Shown: positions 16,777 through 25,369, counted from the first letter of the stretch. The stretch: 64,000 nt of DNA from Algoriphagus sp. AGSA1 (GCF_021390545.1 NZ_JAJUWR010000021.1:1-64000), one strand, 5' to 3'. Translations and numbers: made by a program. The notes: generated from the sequence alone by a model not told the origin.

Positions 16777-16998
16777 ACCTCTTTTTAAATCCGGCCTGTC
16801 CTGATACCACTGCTCCTCAAAGGTCTCTTCGACGACCACATCTGCGGTCAATACTGACCACACCATCCACAGGATCAATATAGGGCCGGAAAGAAACAGC
16901 CCCCACAGTAGAAGAGGGGATAGATTAAGTTGAATTGCGGTGACAAATATTACTAGCACTCCCGTGACGATGCCCACCGCTGCCAGGTAGTTTTTCAT
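16768..16998 (-). CDS. Small two-helix membrane protein
   Basis: The 76-residue product has two hydrophobic stretches (about 4-21 and 26-50) and an acidic C-terminal tail ending EEQWYQDRPDLKRGLT. No family is recognised. An A-rich AAAAAAG precedes the ATG. The gene is convergent with, and slightly overlaps, the PIN toxin gene. It may be a real small membrane protein; coding support comes mainly from its clean topology. Confidence 0.55.
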   Translation of the reverse strand: MKNYLAAVGIVTGVLVIFVTAIQLNLSPLLLWGLFLSGPILILWMVWSVLTADVVVEETFEEQWYQDRPDLKRGLT

Positions 16999-17139
16999 CT
17001 TTTTTGGGTTTTTGTTCTATTTATTAAACTCCCAACACCTTCTGTTTGTTACCAACATGGCTGTAATGAAAAGAGCCCGAAATAAATTGGATAGGGACTT
17101 TTTCCCATCTACTTTACTTTCAACTATCCAAATCAAAGT

Positions 17140-17167
17140 CTTGCATCTTGCTTCTTGCATCTAACAT
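17140..17167. repeat. Heptamer tandem array before the VWA gene
   Basis: CTTGCAT, CTTGCTT, CTTGCAT and CTAACAT follow in perfect 7-bp phase, with a degenerate fifth unit CTAAAAA running into the ATG at 17175. The array is thus in the leader or at the translation start of the VWA gene. Confidence 0.7.
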
Positions 17168-17174
17168 CTAAAAA

Positions 17175-18275
17175 ATGAAGGGATTTCGATTTACTCAGTT
17201 TGTACCTACTCAAGATCCTGAGAAGAATACGTTTGATAATCTGTTGAATATATTTCTACAGCTCGTCACCATGACCGGCGGTGATGTGGCGGAAGCTTTG
17301 AGTTGGCTGACCAACTTGGACAATCGCTATAATATGACCAATCCCGGGTATGGGATCGGGGACTTTATAGAGGATCTGAAAAGCAAAGGTTACCTGACCG
17401 AGGAAAATCAAAAAGGTGAGTTTAAAATCACAGGAAAATCCGAGCAGACGATTAGAAAGTCGGCATTGGAGGAGATCTTTGGCAAACTCAAACGTGGCAA
17501 ATCAGGGCAGCATAAGACCACCCATTCCGGCCAAGGCGAAGAGCGTGGAACAGACCGCAGAGCTTATGAATTCGGGGACAATCTGGATCAGATAGCCTTA
17601 ACGGATTCTCTAAGGAACGCACAGGCTAACCATGGTTTTTCCGGAGATTACTTGCTCACCGAAGATGATTTGGAAGTGGTGGAAAATGAATTTCGCTCCC
17701 AGACTTCCACTGTGCTGATGATCGATATTTCCCACTCTATGATTCTCTATGGAGAGGATAGGATCACGCCAGCCAAGAAAGTAGCGATGGCTTTAGCAGA
17801 ACTCATCAAAACCAGGTATCCCAAAGACACACTCGATATCATTGTATTTGGAAACGATGCATGGCAGATAGAAATCAAGGATCTGCCTTACCTGCAAGTG
17901 GGGCCCTATCACACAAATACTGTAGCCGGGTTGGAATTGGCGATGGATCTATTGCGAAGAAGAAAGAACCCAAACAAGCAGATTTTCATGATCACCGATG
18001 GTAAGCCAACTTGCCTGAAAGTGGGAATCAAATATTATAAAAACGCTTTTGGGATAGATAGCAAAATCCTCGGTGAGACGCTGAAACTTGCTGCGCAATG
18101 CCGAAAATTGAAGATCCCAGTGACTACTTTTATGATTGCTTCAGATCCGTATCTGAAGGAATTTGTAAAGGAATTCACCAAAGTAAATAACGGGAATGCC
18201 TATTACAGTAGCCTGAAAGGGCTTGGCGACCTGATTTTTGAAGATTATAGAAGAAATAGAACGAAACGCTTTTAA
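17175..18275 (+). CDS. VWA-domain protein partnered with a MoxR-like AAA+ ATPase
   Basis: The 366-residue protein has a helical N-terminal half and a von Willebrand factor A domain from about residue 176. The metal-binding (MIDAS) residues are visible: DISHS, a Thr in VGPYHTNTV and Asp in MITDGKPT. No signal peptide is seen, so it should be cytoplasmic. It lies five bases before an AAA+ gene, the typical MoxR-VWA arrangement in which the pair remodels or inserts metal into a client protein. Here the VWA gene comes first. The client is unknown, and the Mg-chelatase label often given to such pairs is probably misleading, as no tetrapyrrole genes are near. Confidence 0.82.
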   Translation: MKGFRFTQFVPTQDPEKNTFDNLLNIFLQLVTMTGGDVAEALSWLTNLDNRYNMTNPGYGIGDFIEDLKSKGYLTEENQKGEFKITGKSEQTIRKSALEEIFGKLKRGKSGQHKTTHSGQGEERGTDRRAYEFGDNLDQIALTDSLRNAQANHGFSGDYLLTEDDLEVVENEFRSQTSTVLMIDISHSMILYGEDRITPAKKVAMALAELIKTRYPKDTLDIIVFGNDAWQIEIKDLPYLQVGPYHTNTVAGLELAMDLLRRRKNPNKQIFMITDGKPTCLKVGIKYYKNAFGIDSKILGETLKLAAQCRKLKIPVTTFMIASDPYLKEFVKEFTKVNNGNAYYSSLKGLGDLIFEDYRRNRTKRF

Positions 18276-18280
18276 GCACT

Positions 18281-19804
18281 ATGGACTACCAAAAACTGAC
18301 ACCAAAAGAACTCATCCAGATAAAAACACTCGGTCAACTCAAAGCCGCCGGATACCAGCCCAAATCCATCAAAGAAGAACTTCGTGACAATTTGATCCTA
18401 AAGATCAAGCGCAAGGAAAATGTATTTGAGGGAATCTGGGGATATGAGGACACTGTGATTCCTGATATAGAGCGGGCTATTCTTTCCCGACACAACATCA
18501 ATCTGCTCGGACTCCGCGGTCAGGCAAAAACCAGGATTGCCCGAATGATGACTCAATTGTTGGATGAGTACGTTCCGGTGGTTTTTGGTTCAGAGCTGAA
18601 TGATGATCCACTGGCACCCTTAAGCACTTATGCCAAAGAGAAAATTGAGGAGAAGGGAGATGTTACACCCATTATCTGGTGGCATAGAAATGAACGCTAC
18701 ACTGAGAAATTGGCCACACCGGATGTTTCTGTGGCCGATCTGATAGGAGATGTGGATCCGATCAAAGCCGCTACCATGAAACTGAGTTATAACGATGAGC
18801 GCGTAATTCATTATGGTCTCGTGCCGAGGTCTCATCGATCCATTTTCGTGATCAATGAATTGCCGGATTTACAGGCTAGAATCCAGGTGGCATTATTCAA
18901 TATTTTACAGGAAGGTGACATTCAGATCCGTGGGTTCAAATTAAGATTGCCATTGGATATTCAGTTTGTCTTTACTGCAAATCCTGAAGATTATACCAAC
19001 CGGGGAAGTATTGTTACACCGCTGAAAGATAGAATTGAAAGCCAGATCATCACGCATTACCCTAAATCAATCGAGATAGGAAGAAGAATCACTGAACAGG
19101 AAGCAAATCTGAAAGGTAAGCCTGTGGATAATATCTACGTGCCTGAGCTTATGAAGGACTTGATCGAGCAGATTGCAATCGAAGCCAGAGGATCTGAATA
19201 TGTGGATGAGAAAAGTGGGGTTTCTGCTAGATTGACAATCTCTGCATATGAGAATTTGATCTCAGCGGCTGAGCGAAGAATGTACATGAATGGCGAGAGC
19301 AATACTATTGTACGGATTGCTGATTTGATCGGGGTTATTCCTGCCATCACAGGCAAAGTGGAGCTGGTCTATGAAGGCGAACAGGAAGGCGCAGGGTTGG
19401 TTGCGTACAATTTAATTGGAAAAGCTATAAGGACACAGTTTGTCAATTATTTCCCTTCGCCTGAGCAGAAGAAAAAGGAAAAACAAGGGAATCCCTACGT
19501 GTTGCCTTTGGCTTGGTTTGGTGAGGGTAACGCACTCGATATCATTGCTTCGCAAGGAGACAAGGACTACAAATCCGCACTTCATTCCGTCCCGGGATTG
19601 GAAGAAGTAGTGACGCAACTCGTGAAAAACATACCTGAAAAAGAGAAAGAATTCTTTATGGAATTTGCGTTGCATGGCTTGGCTGAATTCTCCCAGCTCA
19701 GCAAAAAAGTATTGGACACAGGGTTACAGTTTAAGGATTTGTTCAGTTCCATGTTTGATATGGGAGCGGGTGATGAGAATGATTTTGAGGAGGATGATTT
19801 ATAG
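18281..19804 (+). CDS. MoxR/Mg-chelatase-like AAA+ ATPase
   Basis: This 507-residue AAA+ protein has the Walker A variant GLRGQAKTR near residue 78, a Walker B-like FVINELPDLQ, and the sensor/arginine region FVFTANPEDYTNRGS. The acidic Glu of Walker B is kept but the preceding Asp is Asn. Beyond about residue 330 there is a long helical C-terminal region (about 180 residues) longer than in simple MoxR proteins. It should form a ring that works with the VWA protein encoded directly upstream. A GC-rich hairpin follows the stop codon. Confidence 0.85.
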   Translation: MDYQKLTPKELIQIKTLGQLKAAGYQPKSIKEELRDNLILKIKRKENVFEGIWGYEDTVIPDIERAILSRHNINLLGLRGQAKTRIARMMTQLLDEYVPVVFGSELNDDPLAPLSTYAKEKIEEKGDVTPIIWWHRNERYTEKLATPDVSVADLIGDVDPIKAATMKLSYNDERVIHYGLVPRSHRSIFVINELPDLQARIQVALFNILQEGDIQIRGFKLRLPLDIQFVFTANPEDYTNRGSIVTPLKDRIESQIITHYPKSIEIGRRITEQEANLKGKPVDNIYVPELMKDLIEQIAIEARGSEYVDEKSGVSARLTISAYENLISAAERRMYMNGESNTIVRIADLIGVIPAITGKVELVYEGEQEGAGLVAYNLIGKAIRTQFVNYFPSPEQKKKEKQGNPYVLPLAWFGEGNALDIIASQGDKDYKSALHSVPGLEEVVTQLVKNIPEKEKEFFMEFALHGLAEFSQLSKKVLDTGLQFKDLFSSMFDMGAGDENDFEEDDL

Positions 19805-19808
19805 GGTT

Positions 19809-19838
19809 GATCACCGCGGAGGCGCAGAGGGCGCAGAG
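19809..19838 (+). repeat. Left copy of the CCGCGGAGGCGCAGAG repeat
   Basis: GATCACCGCGGAGGCGCAGA and the following GGGCGCAGAG match, in inverted orientation, a copy at 20337-20374. The two copies bracket the GxxExxY gene. A third, more diverged copy lies after metE. Confidence 0.7.
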
Positions 19839-19861
19839 TTTAATTACTACGACTTTGCGCC
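19830..19861. terminator. Terminator-like hairpin after the AAA+ gene
   Basis: GGCGCAGAG at 19830-19838 pairs with CTTTGCGCC at 19853-19861 (one G-U pair) and is followed by TTTTGTGTT. It is formed partly from the repeat and could terminate the VWA-AAA+ unit. Confidence 0.55.
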
Positions 19862-19887
19862 TTTTGTGTTAGGGAAACTGGATCTTT

Positions 19888-20265
19888 TTACAAGTTATTG
19901 GCAACCCTTTTTACTCCATCGATCAATTTGATGGAATTGAAGTTGATCAGTAATCCAAGTTTAATTCCCATGAGCTTTAAATATGTCAGCAATTGAGCTT
20001 TGTGAATAGCTGCCATTTCAGAGACGGTCTTGACTTCTATAATAACTTTTTCCTCAACTAGAATGTCAAGTCTATAGCATACATCGAGCTTAATTCCTTT
20101 ATACAAAACAGGAACCGGAACTTGAGTTTGAATAGTTAAGCCGATCTGGGACAATTCAAAAGCTAAGCATTTTTCGTAGCTGCTTTCCAATAAACCGGGG
20201 CCAAGTTGTTTATGAACCTCAATTGCAGCACCTATAATTTTGGAAGAAATTTCATTTTCGATCAT
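19888..20265 (-). CDS. GxxExxY family protein (PDDEXK-like)
   Basis: The 125-residue protein shows the family signature GPGLLESSYE near residue 22-31, plus YRLDILVE and IIEVKTV further on, a layout like the Asp and Glu-x-Lys of PDDEXK nucleases. The length is full. Its cellular role is not established. It stands opposite to the AAA+ gene and is flanked on both sides by inverted copies of a GC-rich repeat, which suggests that gene and repeats move or spread together. The local sequence is AT-richer than its neighbours. Confidence 0.88.
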   Translation of the reverse strand: MIENEISSKIIGAAIEVHKQLGPGLLESSYEKCLAFELSQIGLTIQTQVPVPVLYKGIKLDVCYRLDILVEEKVIIEVKTVSEMAAIHKAQLLTYLKLMGIKLGLLINFNSIKLIDGVKRVANNL

Positions 20266-20336
20266 GATAAAAAAAATATAAAACTTTTATAAATAAAGAG
20301 TTATGAAGTTAAGATATTTTGGAAAAATCTCTTAGC

Positions 20337-20374
20337 CCTCTCTCTTGCGTTCTCCGCGCCTCTGCGGTAAATCA
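20337..20374 (-). repeat. Right copy of the CCGCGGAGGCGCAGAG repeat, inverted
   Basis: Read on the minus strand it gives TTTACCGCAGAGGCGCGGAG followed by AACGCAAGAG. It runs up to and includes the stop codon of the DUF1304 gene, so the repeat (or an insertion carrying it) reaches right to that gene's end. Confidence 0.7.
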
Positions 20375-20734
20375 CTTCAAATGCACCAAAATCAACGCAA
20401 TCAGCGCCGGGAATCCCTGAACCCAGAAGATTTTTTTACTTGCCGTCAAGGCACCAAAGATGCCGGCGGCTAGTACACAACCCAGAAAGAAAATAGCAAC
20501 ATAATCAGTCCAGACCGGATCTGAAATCAAGAGAGACCAGACCAATCCGGCAACCAAGAACCCATTGTATAGTCCCTGGTTTGCGGCCAAACCCTTGGTT
20601 TTGGGAAATAATTCAGCAGGTAGTTGTTTGAACGTCCTTCTGCCGATAGTTTCCCATGCAAACATTTCGAAGTAGAGAAAATAAAGATGGAGAGCTGCAA
20701 TCGCAGCAATCAGGATATCAGCAAGGAGTTCCAT
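20372..20734 (-). CDS. DUF1304 family membrane protein
   Basis: The 120-residue product starts at the ATG at 20734 (MELLADILIAAIAALHLYFLY); the ten extra upstream residues in the frame look non-coding. Four membrane helices are visible, with the family pattern FEMFAWET and NQGLYNGFLVAGL. DUF1304 proteins are small inner-membrane proteins of unknown function. The stop codon lies inside the GC-rich inverted repeat that brackets the GxxExxY gene, so its end may have been rewritten by that insertion. Confidence 0.85.
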   Translation of the reverse strand: MELLADILIAAIAALHLYFLYFEMFAWETIGRRTFKQLPAELFPKTKGLAANQGLYNGFLVAGLVWSLLISDPVWTDYVAIFFLGCVLAAGIFGALTASKKIFWVQGFPALIALILVHLK

Positions 20735-20765
20735 AATGTCAGATTTTCTGAATAAGATAAGCATT

Positions 20766-20793
20766 AGTACTCAGTGTACAGTCTCAGCACCCA
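20766..20793. repeat. Heptamer tandem array, AGTACTC type
   Basis: AGTACTC, AGTGTAC, AGTCTCA and GCACCCA keep a 7-bp phase. The array lies between the DUF1304 start and the methyltransferase start. Confidence 0.5.
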
Positions 20794-20881
20794 GAATTTT
20801 GGATAAATCAGATAAGCTCAAATCCCAATTAATACGGTAGGTTTAATCTATTACTGGGACTGATCACTGCAGGTTGATCGC

Positions 20882-20889
20882 TATCTTTG
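20882..20889 (+). promoter_or_regulatory. TAnnTTTG box of the RsmF-like gene
   Basis: TATCTTTG is an exact -7 box, separated by TCTC from the ATG at 20894. The -33 region is weak. Confidence 0.65.
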
Positions 20890-20893
20890 TCTC

Positions 20894-22270
20894 ATGCCAG
20901 AAACCAATCTTCCTATCGACTTCGAGTCTCAGATGCTCGGATTACTCGGTAAAGCCGAATTTGAGCAATTTAAAATCGCAATCAATAGCCCTTCCCGTAC
21001 CTCAATCAGATTAAATTCTGCCAAAAATTTTTCGCTTTCTTGGGAAAATACGTCCATCCCTTGGTCTTCAACCGGTTTTTTTCTTGATGAGCGACCCTCG
21101 TTTACACTTGATCCGGCAATTCATGCAGGAGCATATTATGTGCAGGAAGCATCCTCGGTTTTTATCGAGCATATCCTTCATTCCTTGAGTATTCCCAGGG
21201 GAATTTACCTGGATTTGGCGGCTGCTCCCGGCGGCAAATCTACTTTACTTTCTTCATATCTGGGAAATGAAGGAATGCTGATTGCCAATGAGGTCATCCA
21301 GCCCCGAGCTCAGATTTTGAAGGAAAATATCATCAAATGGGGATTGGGAAATACCGTGGTAACCAATAATGATCCAGAACATTTTGAAGCTTTGGAAGGT
21401 TTTTTCGATTTGGTTTTGGTGGATGCCCCTTGCTCAGGTGAGGGAATGTTTCGCAAGGATCCGCAGGCTCGAGAGGAATGGTCGATTGACAATGTACAGC
21501 TGTGCTCCGCACGACAAAAGCGGATTATGGATCAGGCAGGGGTCTTGGTGAAGGCGGATGGGTACTTGGTGTACAGCACTTGCACATTCAATGAGCGGGA
21601 AAATGAGGATATGATACGGTTTTTGACGGAAGAGTTTTCCTATGAACCTGTCAGGATCCCAATTGATACAAGCTGGAACATAAGGGAAACGTCCGTAGAA
21701 TCTGATGGGAAAACTTTTTATGGCTATCGTTTTTTTCCTCATTTGGTGGAAGGAGAGGGCTTTTTTATCACTGTTTTTAGGAGATCAGCTGAAGCATATA
21801 TCCAAGAGCCAAAGCGTGTGAAAGACTTCAGACATCCTTATTTGAAGGAAGTCTGGGATAGAGAATCATCCGATCTGGATGAAGAAATGGGATTTGATGG
21901 GATCGGAAAATACTATACGTTGAATGATTCCTATTTCAGGATTTCAAAAGACTGGAATCTGCATTTTCAGAAGGCTTCACAGCATTTGAGTTTAAAATAT
22001 TTTGGCGTGGAGCTGGGCAAAAAGCAAAAGAATGATTGGATTCCAACTCATGAATGGGCCGTCTCAGTTTTGCCTAAAAACAATTTTCCGACACATGAAC
22101 TTTCGGAAAGAGAAGCAATTGAATTCCTTAGAAAAAATGACTTCGAAGTTGGTGATTTGCCGAGCGGCTGGGTATTGATAACCTACAAAAATCTACCGCT
22201 TGGTTGGATAAAAAATCTCGGAAACCGTGTGAATAACTATTACCCAAAGGAGTGGAGAATCAGAATGTGA
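20894..22270 (+). CDS. RsmF-like rRNA cytosine-C5 methyltransferase
   Basis: This 458-residue enzyme belongs to the NOL1/NOP2/Sun RNA methyltransferases, which use SAM to make m5C in rRNA. The SAM loop LDLAAAPGGKST, the first catalytic Cys in VDAPCSGEGMFRKD and the second in VYSTCTFNERENED are all present. The C-terminal part after about residue 300 resembles the RNA-binding (PUA-like) tail of the RsmF/YebU branch rather than RsmB, which has an N-terminal NusB-like domain. A promoter box sits four bases before the ATG. Confidence 0.92.
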   Translation: MPETNLPIDFESQMLGLLGKAEFEQFKIAINSPSRTSIRLNSAKNFSLSWENTSIPWSSTGFFLDERPSFTLDPAIHAGAYYVQEASSVFIEHILHSLSIPRGIYLDLAAAPGGKSTLLSSYLGNEGMLIANEVIQPRAQILKENIIKWGLGNTVVTNNDPEHFEALEGFFDLVLVDAPCSGEGMFRKDPQAREEWSIDNVQLCSARQKRIMDQAGVLVKADGYLVYSTCTFNERENEDMIRFLTEEFSYEPVRIPIDTSWNIRETSVESDGKTFYGYRFFPHLVEGEGFFITVFRRSAEAYIQEPKRVKDFRHPYLKEVWDRESSDLDEEMGFDGIGKYYTLNDSYFRISKDWNLHFQKASQHLSLKYFGVELGKKQKNDWIPTHEWAVSVLPKNNFPTHELSEREAIEFLRKNDFEVGDLPSGWVLITYKNLPLGWIKNLGNRVNNYYPKEWRIRM

Positions 22271-22279
22271 TTTTAATCG

Positions 22280-22314
22280 AGTAGCTAGTAGTTGGTATCA
22301 AGTATCAAGACTTT
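22280..22314. repeat. Heptamer tandem array after the RsmF-like gene
   Basis: AGTAGCT, AGTAGTT, GGTATCA, AGTATCA and AGACTTT run in 7-bp phase ten bases after the stop codon. Two units (AGTAGCT and AGTATCA) are identical to units of the array after tatC at 62521. Confidence 0.65.
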
Positions 22315-22469
22315 TCAAAATGTCGGATAAATCTTAATTTTTGGAATGGGAAGGTATCGGGCATCTAACACTGAACCCCAAACTAACTAAATGCAATTGC
22401 CATATTGTTGCTTTTCTGCCGGTAAAGAGACTAAAGCAATATAGGATTCGGAAAACACCAGCGTCAAGG

Positions 22470-22515
22470 CCACTTCGGTCACCCGTCACTTGTACTGAGC
22501 TAAGTCAAAGTATCG
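22470..22515. repeat. Degenerate intergenic repeat
   Basis: The stretch with CACTTCGGTCACCCGTCACT and TGTACTGAGCTAAGTCAAAG resembles the common dispersed repeat of Bacteroidota in which GTCACTTGTACTGAGC is followed by a GTCGAAGT-type end. Only one worn copy is seen here. The rest of 22271-22640 shows no gene I can support. Confidence 0.35.
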
Positions 22516-22648
22516 TTCTTCCGTCCAGTAAAGCAAAGAGAATAGGGTTACTGGCATCATTGCGGATAATTACAAAATATAAATTTCATTCAATAAAATT
22601 CACTACTTTCACCGCTGAAATAGTTCTTAACTTTATTTCTTTATCATT

Positions 22649-22825
22649 CGGAAGAGGTTTTACTTAGCTGTAGATTAATAGGGAATCGTGTGAAAATCAC
22701 GAACTGTCGCGCAACTGTAAGTAACACACCAAAGACCTTCATCCTCGCATGTCCACTGTCTTCACCACCACGGAGATGGGAAGGACGATGAAAGTCGTTA
22801 CAAGTCAGGAGACCTGCCTATTCCG
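22649..22825 (+). ncRNA. Cobalamin (B12) riboswitch aptamer upstream of metE
   Basis: The canonical landmarks are in order: the AGGGAATCGTGTGAAAATCACG helix region near 22680-22701, GCGCAACTGTAA near 22710, TGGGAAGGAC near 22777 and the B12 box AAGTCAGGAGACCTGCC at 22802-22818. CGGAAGAGG (22649-22657) can pair with CCTATTCCG (22817-22825) as the closing P1 helix with one mismatch. In such switches adenosylcobalamin binding turns the downstream gene off, which fits the B12-independent methionine synthase that follows. Confidence 0.95.
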
Positions 22826-22826
22826 A

Positions 22827-22846
22827 CCTGCCTGCCGTCAGGCAGG
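22827..22846 (+). promoter_or_regulatory. Hairpin directly after the B12 aptamer
   Basis: CCTGCCTG at 22827-22834 and CAGGCAGG at 22839-22846 form a perfect 8-bp stem with loop CCGT. The right arm could equally pair with the ACCTGCCT copy inside the B12 box (22812-22819), so the two pairings exclude each other. There is no T-run after it, so a simple terminator is unlikely. Confidence 0.5.
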
Positions 22847-23004
22847 ATTGACGTTGCTTCCGCGAATTGAGGCTTATAGTCAAGTTTGATACGTTTTTCT
22901 TAGTGGTATGCATCTGTGTCCAGCGGCTCAGACGTTACCTGCTATGTGCGTGTTACACTTTACTTTTTGTCCCAATTCGCAGCACGGGAAATCAAGCCAA
23001 AGAG

Positions 23005-23039
23005 CTTTTAACTAATTATTCATCATTAAAAGTTAAAAG
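23005..23039 (+). promoter_or_regulatory. Inverted repeat at the metE start
   Basis: CTTTTAACT at 23005-23013 can pair with AGTTAAAAG at 23031-23039, two bases before the metE ATG. The right arm covers the place where a ribosome site would lie, so the hairpin may limit translation. Confidence 0.45.
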
Positions 23040-23041
23040 AA

Positions 23042-25369
23042 ATGCAAACGCATAATCTTGGCTATCCGCGAATTGGTAGCCACCGAGAACTTAAAAAAGC
23101 CTGTGAGCAGTATTGGTCAGGCAAAATTGGATTTTCTGAGCTTCTTTCTGTTGGGGAAAGCATCAGAAAGGAAAACTGGACACTTCAAAAAGAAGCAGGA
23201 ATCGACTTGATTCCCTCTAATGATTTCTCATTATATGACCAAGTCTTGGACATGTCTTTGATGGTCGGAGCCATTCCGGAGCGCTATCATGAGGTGATTT
23301 TGCAGAAAGGTGGAAACGAACTGGACTTATACTTTGCGATGGCCCGGGGATATCAGCAAAATGGTCTGGACATCACCGCCATGGAAATGACCAAATGGTT
23401 TGATACCAATTATCATTATATCGTACCGGAATTCACCAAGAATCAGGAATTCAAGCTATTTTCGACCAAGGCCATTAAGGAATTCGTCGAAGCAAAACAG
23501 TTGGGGATTGTGACTAAGCCTGTGTTGATAGGGCCAGTATCCTATTTGCTTTTGGGCAAGGAGAAAGAAGCTGGTTTTGACAGGATCGACTTGATCAAGA
23601 ACCTGCTTCCTGTGTACTTTGAAATTCTGAAAAAACTCGATCAACTACACGTAGAGTACGTGCAGTTTGATGAGCCGTTTTTAGCAATGGATCTGACTGA
23701 AAAGGAGCAGAATGCTTATTCTTATGTGTATGGAGAAATCAAAAAAGCTTTTCCATCGCTCAAAATTATCCTTGCCAATTATTTCGACTGCTTCGGGGAA
23801 AATCTCGAAATAGCACTTTCTCTTCCTGTTCATACCCTTCACTTGGATTTGGTACGCTGCCCGTCCCAATTGGATGATATTTTGGATTCGGGGAAATTGA
23901 AAGCCAACGTCAACTTGTCTTTGGGGGTAGTAGATGGCAGAAATATCTGGAAGAATGACTTTCAGAAATCCCTTTCTCTAATTGAGAAAGCTGTTCACAA
24001 AATAGGTGCGGCCCGTATTTGGATAGCACCTTCTTGTTCATTGATTCATTCTCCCTGCGATCTGGATTTGGAGACAAATGAAGCAACTCTCCCGGCTGAA
24101 GTAAAGCAATGGCTGGCTTTTGCGAAGCAGAAAATCGCGGAGGTAGTGGCCTTGAAAAAACTTGCGGAAAACAATAAGGAGTTAGAGGTTTTGGAAGAAT
24201 TTTCGCAAAATGTGTTAGCAATCGCCAGCAGAAAATCCTCAACACTTATACACAACCCACAGGTCAAAGATCGGGTAAAAGCTATTGTAAAAACTGATGA
24301 TCAGCGCAAAAGTGTGTTTTCAATTCGCCAAACGAAACAAAAAGCAGCATTAAACCTCCCACTTTTTCCCACTACGACAATTGGCTCTTTTCCGCAGACT
24401 ACCGAAGTAAGATCCTGGAGAGCTAGATTTAAGAAAGGCGATTTGACCAAAGAAGCCTACGAAAAGCTACTGGAAGATGAGACCAAAGATTCTATCCTGT
24501 GGCAGGAAGAAATCGGTATGGATGTGCTCGTGCACGGGGAGTTTGAGAGAAATGATATGGTTGAGTATTTCGGTGAGCAATTGGCGGGATTTGCTTTTAC
24601 CAAGTTCGGTTGGGTGCAGAGCTACGGCAGCAGATGTGTGAAGCCGCCGATTATTTATGGAGATGTGTACAGACCTGAGCCAATGACGGTGCGCTGGTCA
24701 GCTTTCTCGCAGTCACTTACCGAGAAGCCTGTAAAAGGAATGCTAACTGGTCCGGTGACGATCTTGCAGTGGAGTTTTGTGCGTAATGATCAGCCTAGGT
24801 CTCAAACGTGTACTCAGATTGCTTTGGCTATCCGTGACGAAGTAGTGGATCTGGAGAAGGCTGGAATAGGTGTAATCCAGATCGATGAGCCTGCAATCAG
24901 GGAAGGTCTTCCACTTCGAAAAGCTGACTGGCAGACGTATCTGGGATGGGCAGTGCGTGCATTTAGGATTTCCGCCAGTGGTGTTAAAGATGAGACGCAG
25001 ATCCATACACACATGTGTTATTCGGAGTTCAATGATATCATTCAGAATATCGCTGACATGGATGCGGATGTGATTACGATAGAATGCTCCAGATCCCAGA
25101 TGGAGTTGCTGGATGCTTTTGCAGAATTTAATTATCCAAATGAAATCGGCCCGGGAGTATATGATATTCACTCACCAAGGGTGCCGTCTAAATCCGAAAT
25201 GATCGCATTGATGGAGAAAGCGAAGGCAGTAATCCCGGCAGCCAATCTATGGGTGAATCCGGATTGTGGCTTGAAAACCCGCCATTGGGAAGAAACCAGA
25301 AAAGCGCTGATCGAAATGGTGTCCGCTGCGAAGAAACTGCGTGAAGCAGTGGCTGAGCCTGTGAGCTAA
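23042..25369 (+). CDS. metE: Cobalamin-independent methionine synthase
   Basis: MetE transfers a methyl group from methyltetrahydrofolate-triglutamate to homocysteine. The 775-residue protein has the twin-barrel layout, starting NLGYPRIGSHRELKKA and with the second half from about residue 440 (TTTIGSFPQTTEVR). Zinc ligands are visible in IHTHMCYSEF (His and Cys) and NPDCGLKTR (Cys), with a Glu in between. A cobalamin riboswitch about 220 bp upstream should shut it down when B12 is available and the B12-dependent MetH can act. metH itself is not in this window. A terminator-like hairpin follows. Confidence 0.97.
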   Translation: MQTHNLGYPRIGSHRELKKACEQYWSGKIGFSELLSVGESIRKENWTLQKEAGIDLIPSNDFSLYDQVLDMSLMVGAIPERYHEVILQKGGNELDLYFAMARGYQQNGLDITAMEMTKWFDTNYHYIVPEFTKNQEFKLFSTKAIKEFVEAKQLGIVTKPVLIGPVSYLLLGKEKEAGFDRIDLIKNLLPVYFEILKKLDQLHVEYVQFDEPFLAMDLTEKEQNAYSYVYGEIKKAFPSLKIILANYFDCFGENLEIALSLPVHTLHLDLVRCPSQLDDILDSGKLKANVNLSLGVVDGRNIWKNDFQKSLSLIEKAVHKIGAARIWIAPSCSLIHSPCDLDLETNEATLPAEVKQWLAFAKQKIAEVVALKKLAENNKELEVLEEFSQNVLAIASRKSSTLIHNPQVKDRVKAIVKTDDQRKSVFSIRQTKQKAALNLPLFPTTTIGSFPQTTEVRSWRARFKKGDLTKEAYEKLLEDETKDSILWQEEIGMDVLVHGEFERNDMVEYFGEQLAGFAFTKFGWVQSYGSRCVKPPIIYGDVYRPEPMTVRWSAFSQSLTEKPVKGMLTGPVTILQWSFVRNDQPRSQTCTQIALAIRDEVVDLEKAGIGVIQIDEPAIREGLPLRKADWQTYLGWAVRAFRISASGVKDETQIHTHMCYSEFNDIIQNIADMDADVITIECSRSQMELLDAFAEFNYPNEIGPGVYDIHSPRVPSKSEMIALMEKAKAVIPAANLWVNPDCGLKTRHWEETRKALIEMVSAAKKLREAVAEPVS

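Noticed and set aside
22341..22667. Open frame of 108 codons before the riboswitch
   Set aside because: It starts at a non-ATG codon, runs through a degenerate repeat and into the aptamer, and has no protein-like pattern.
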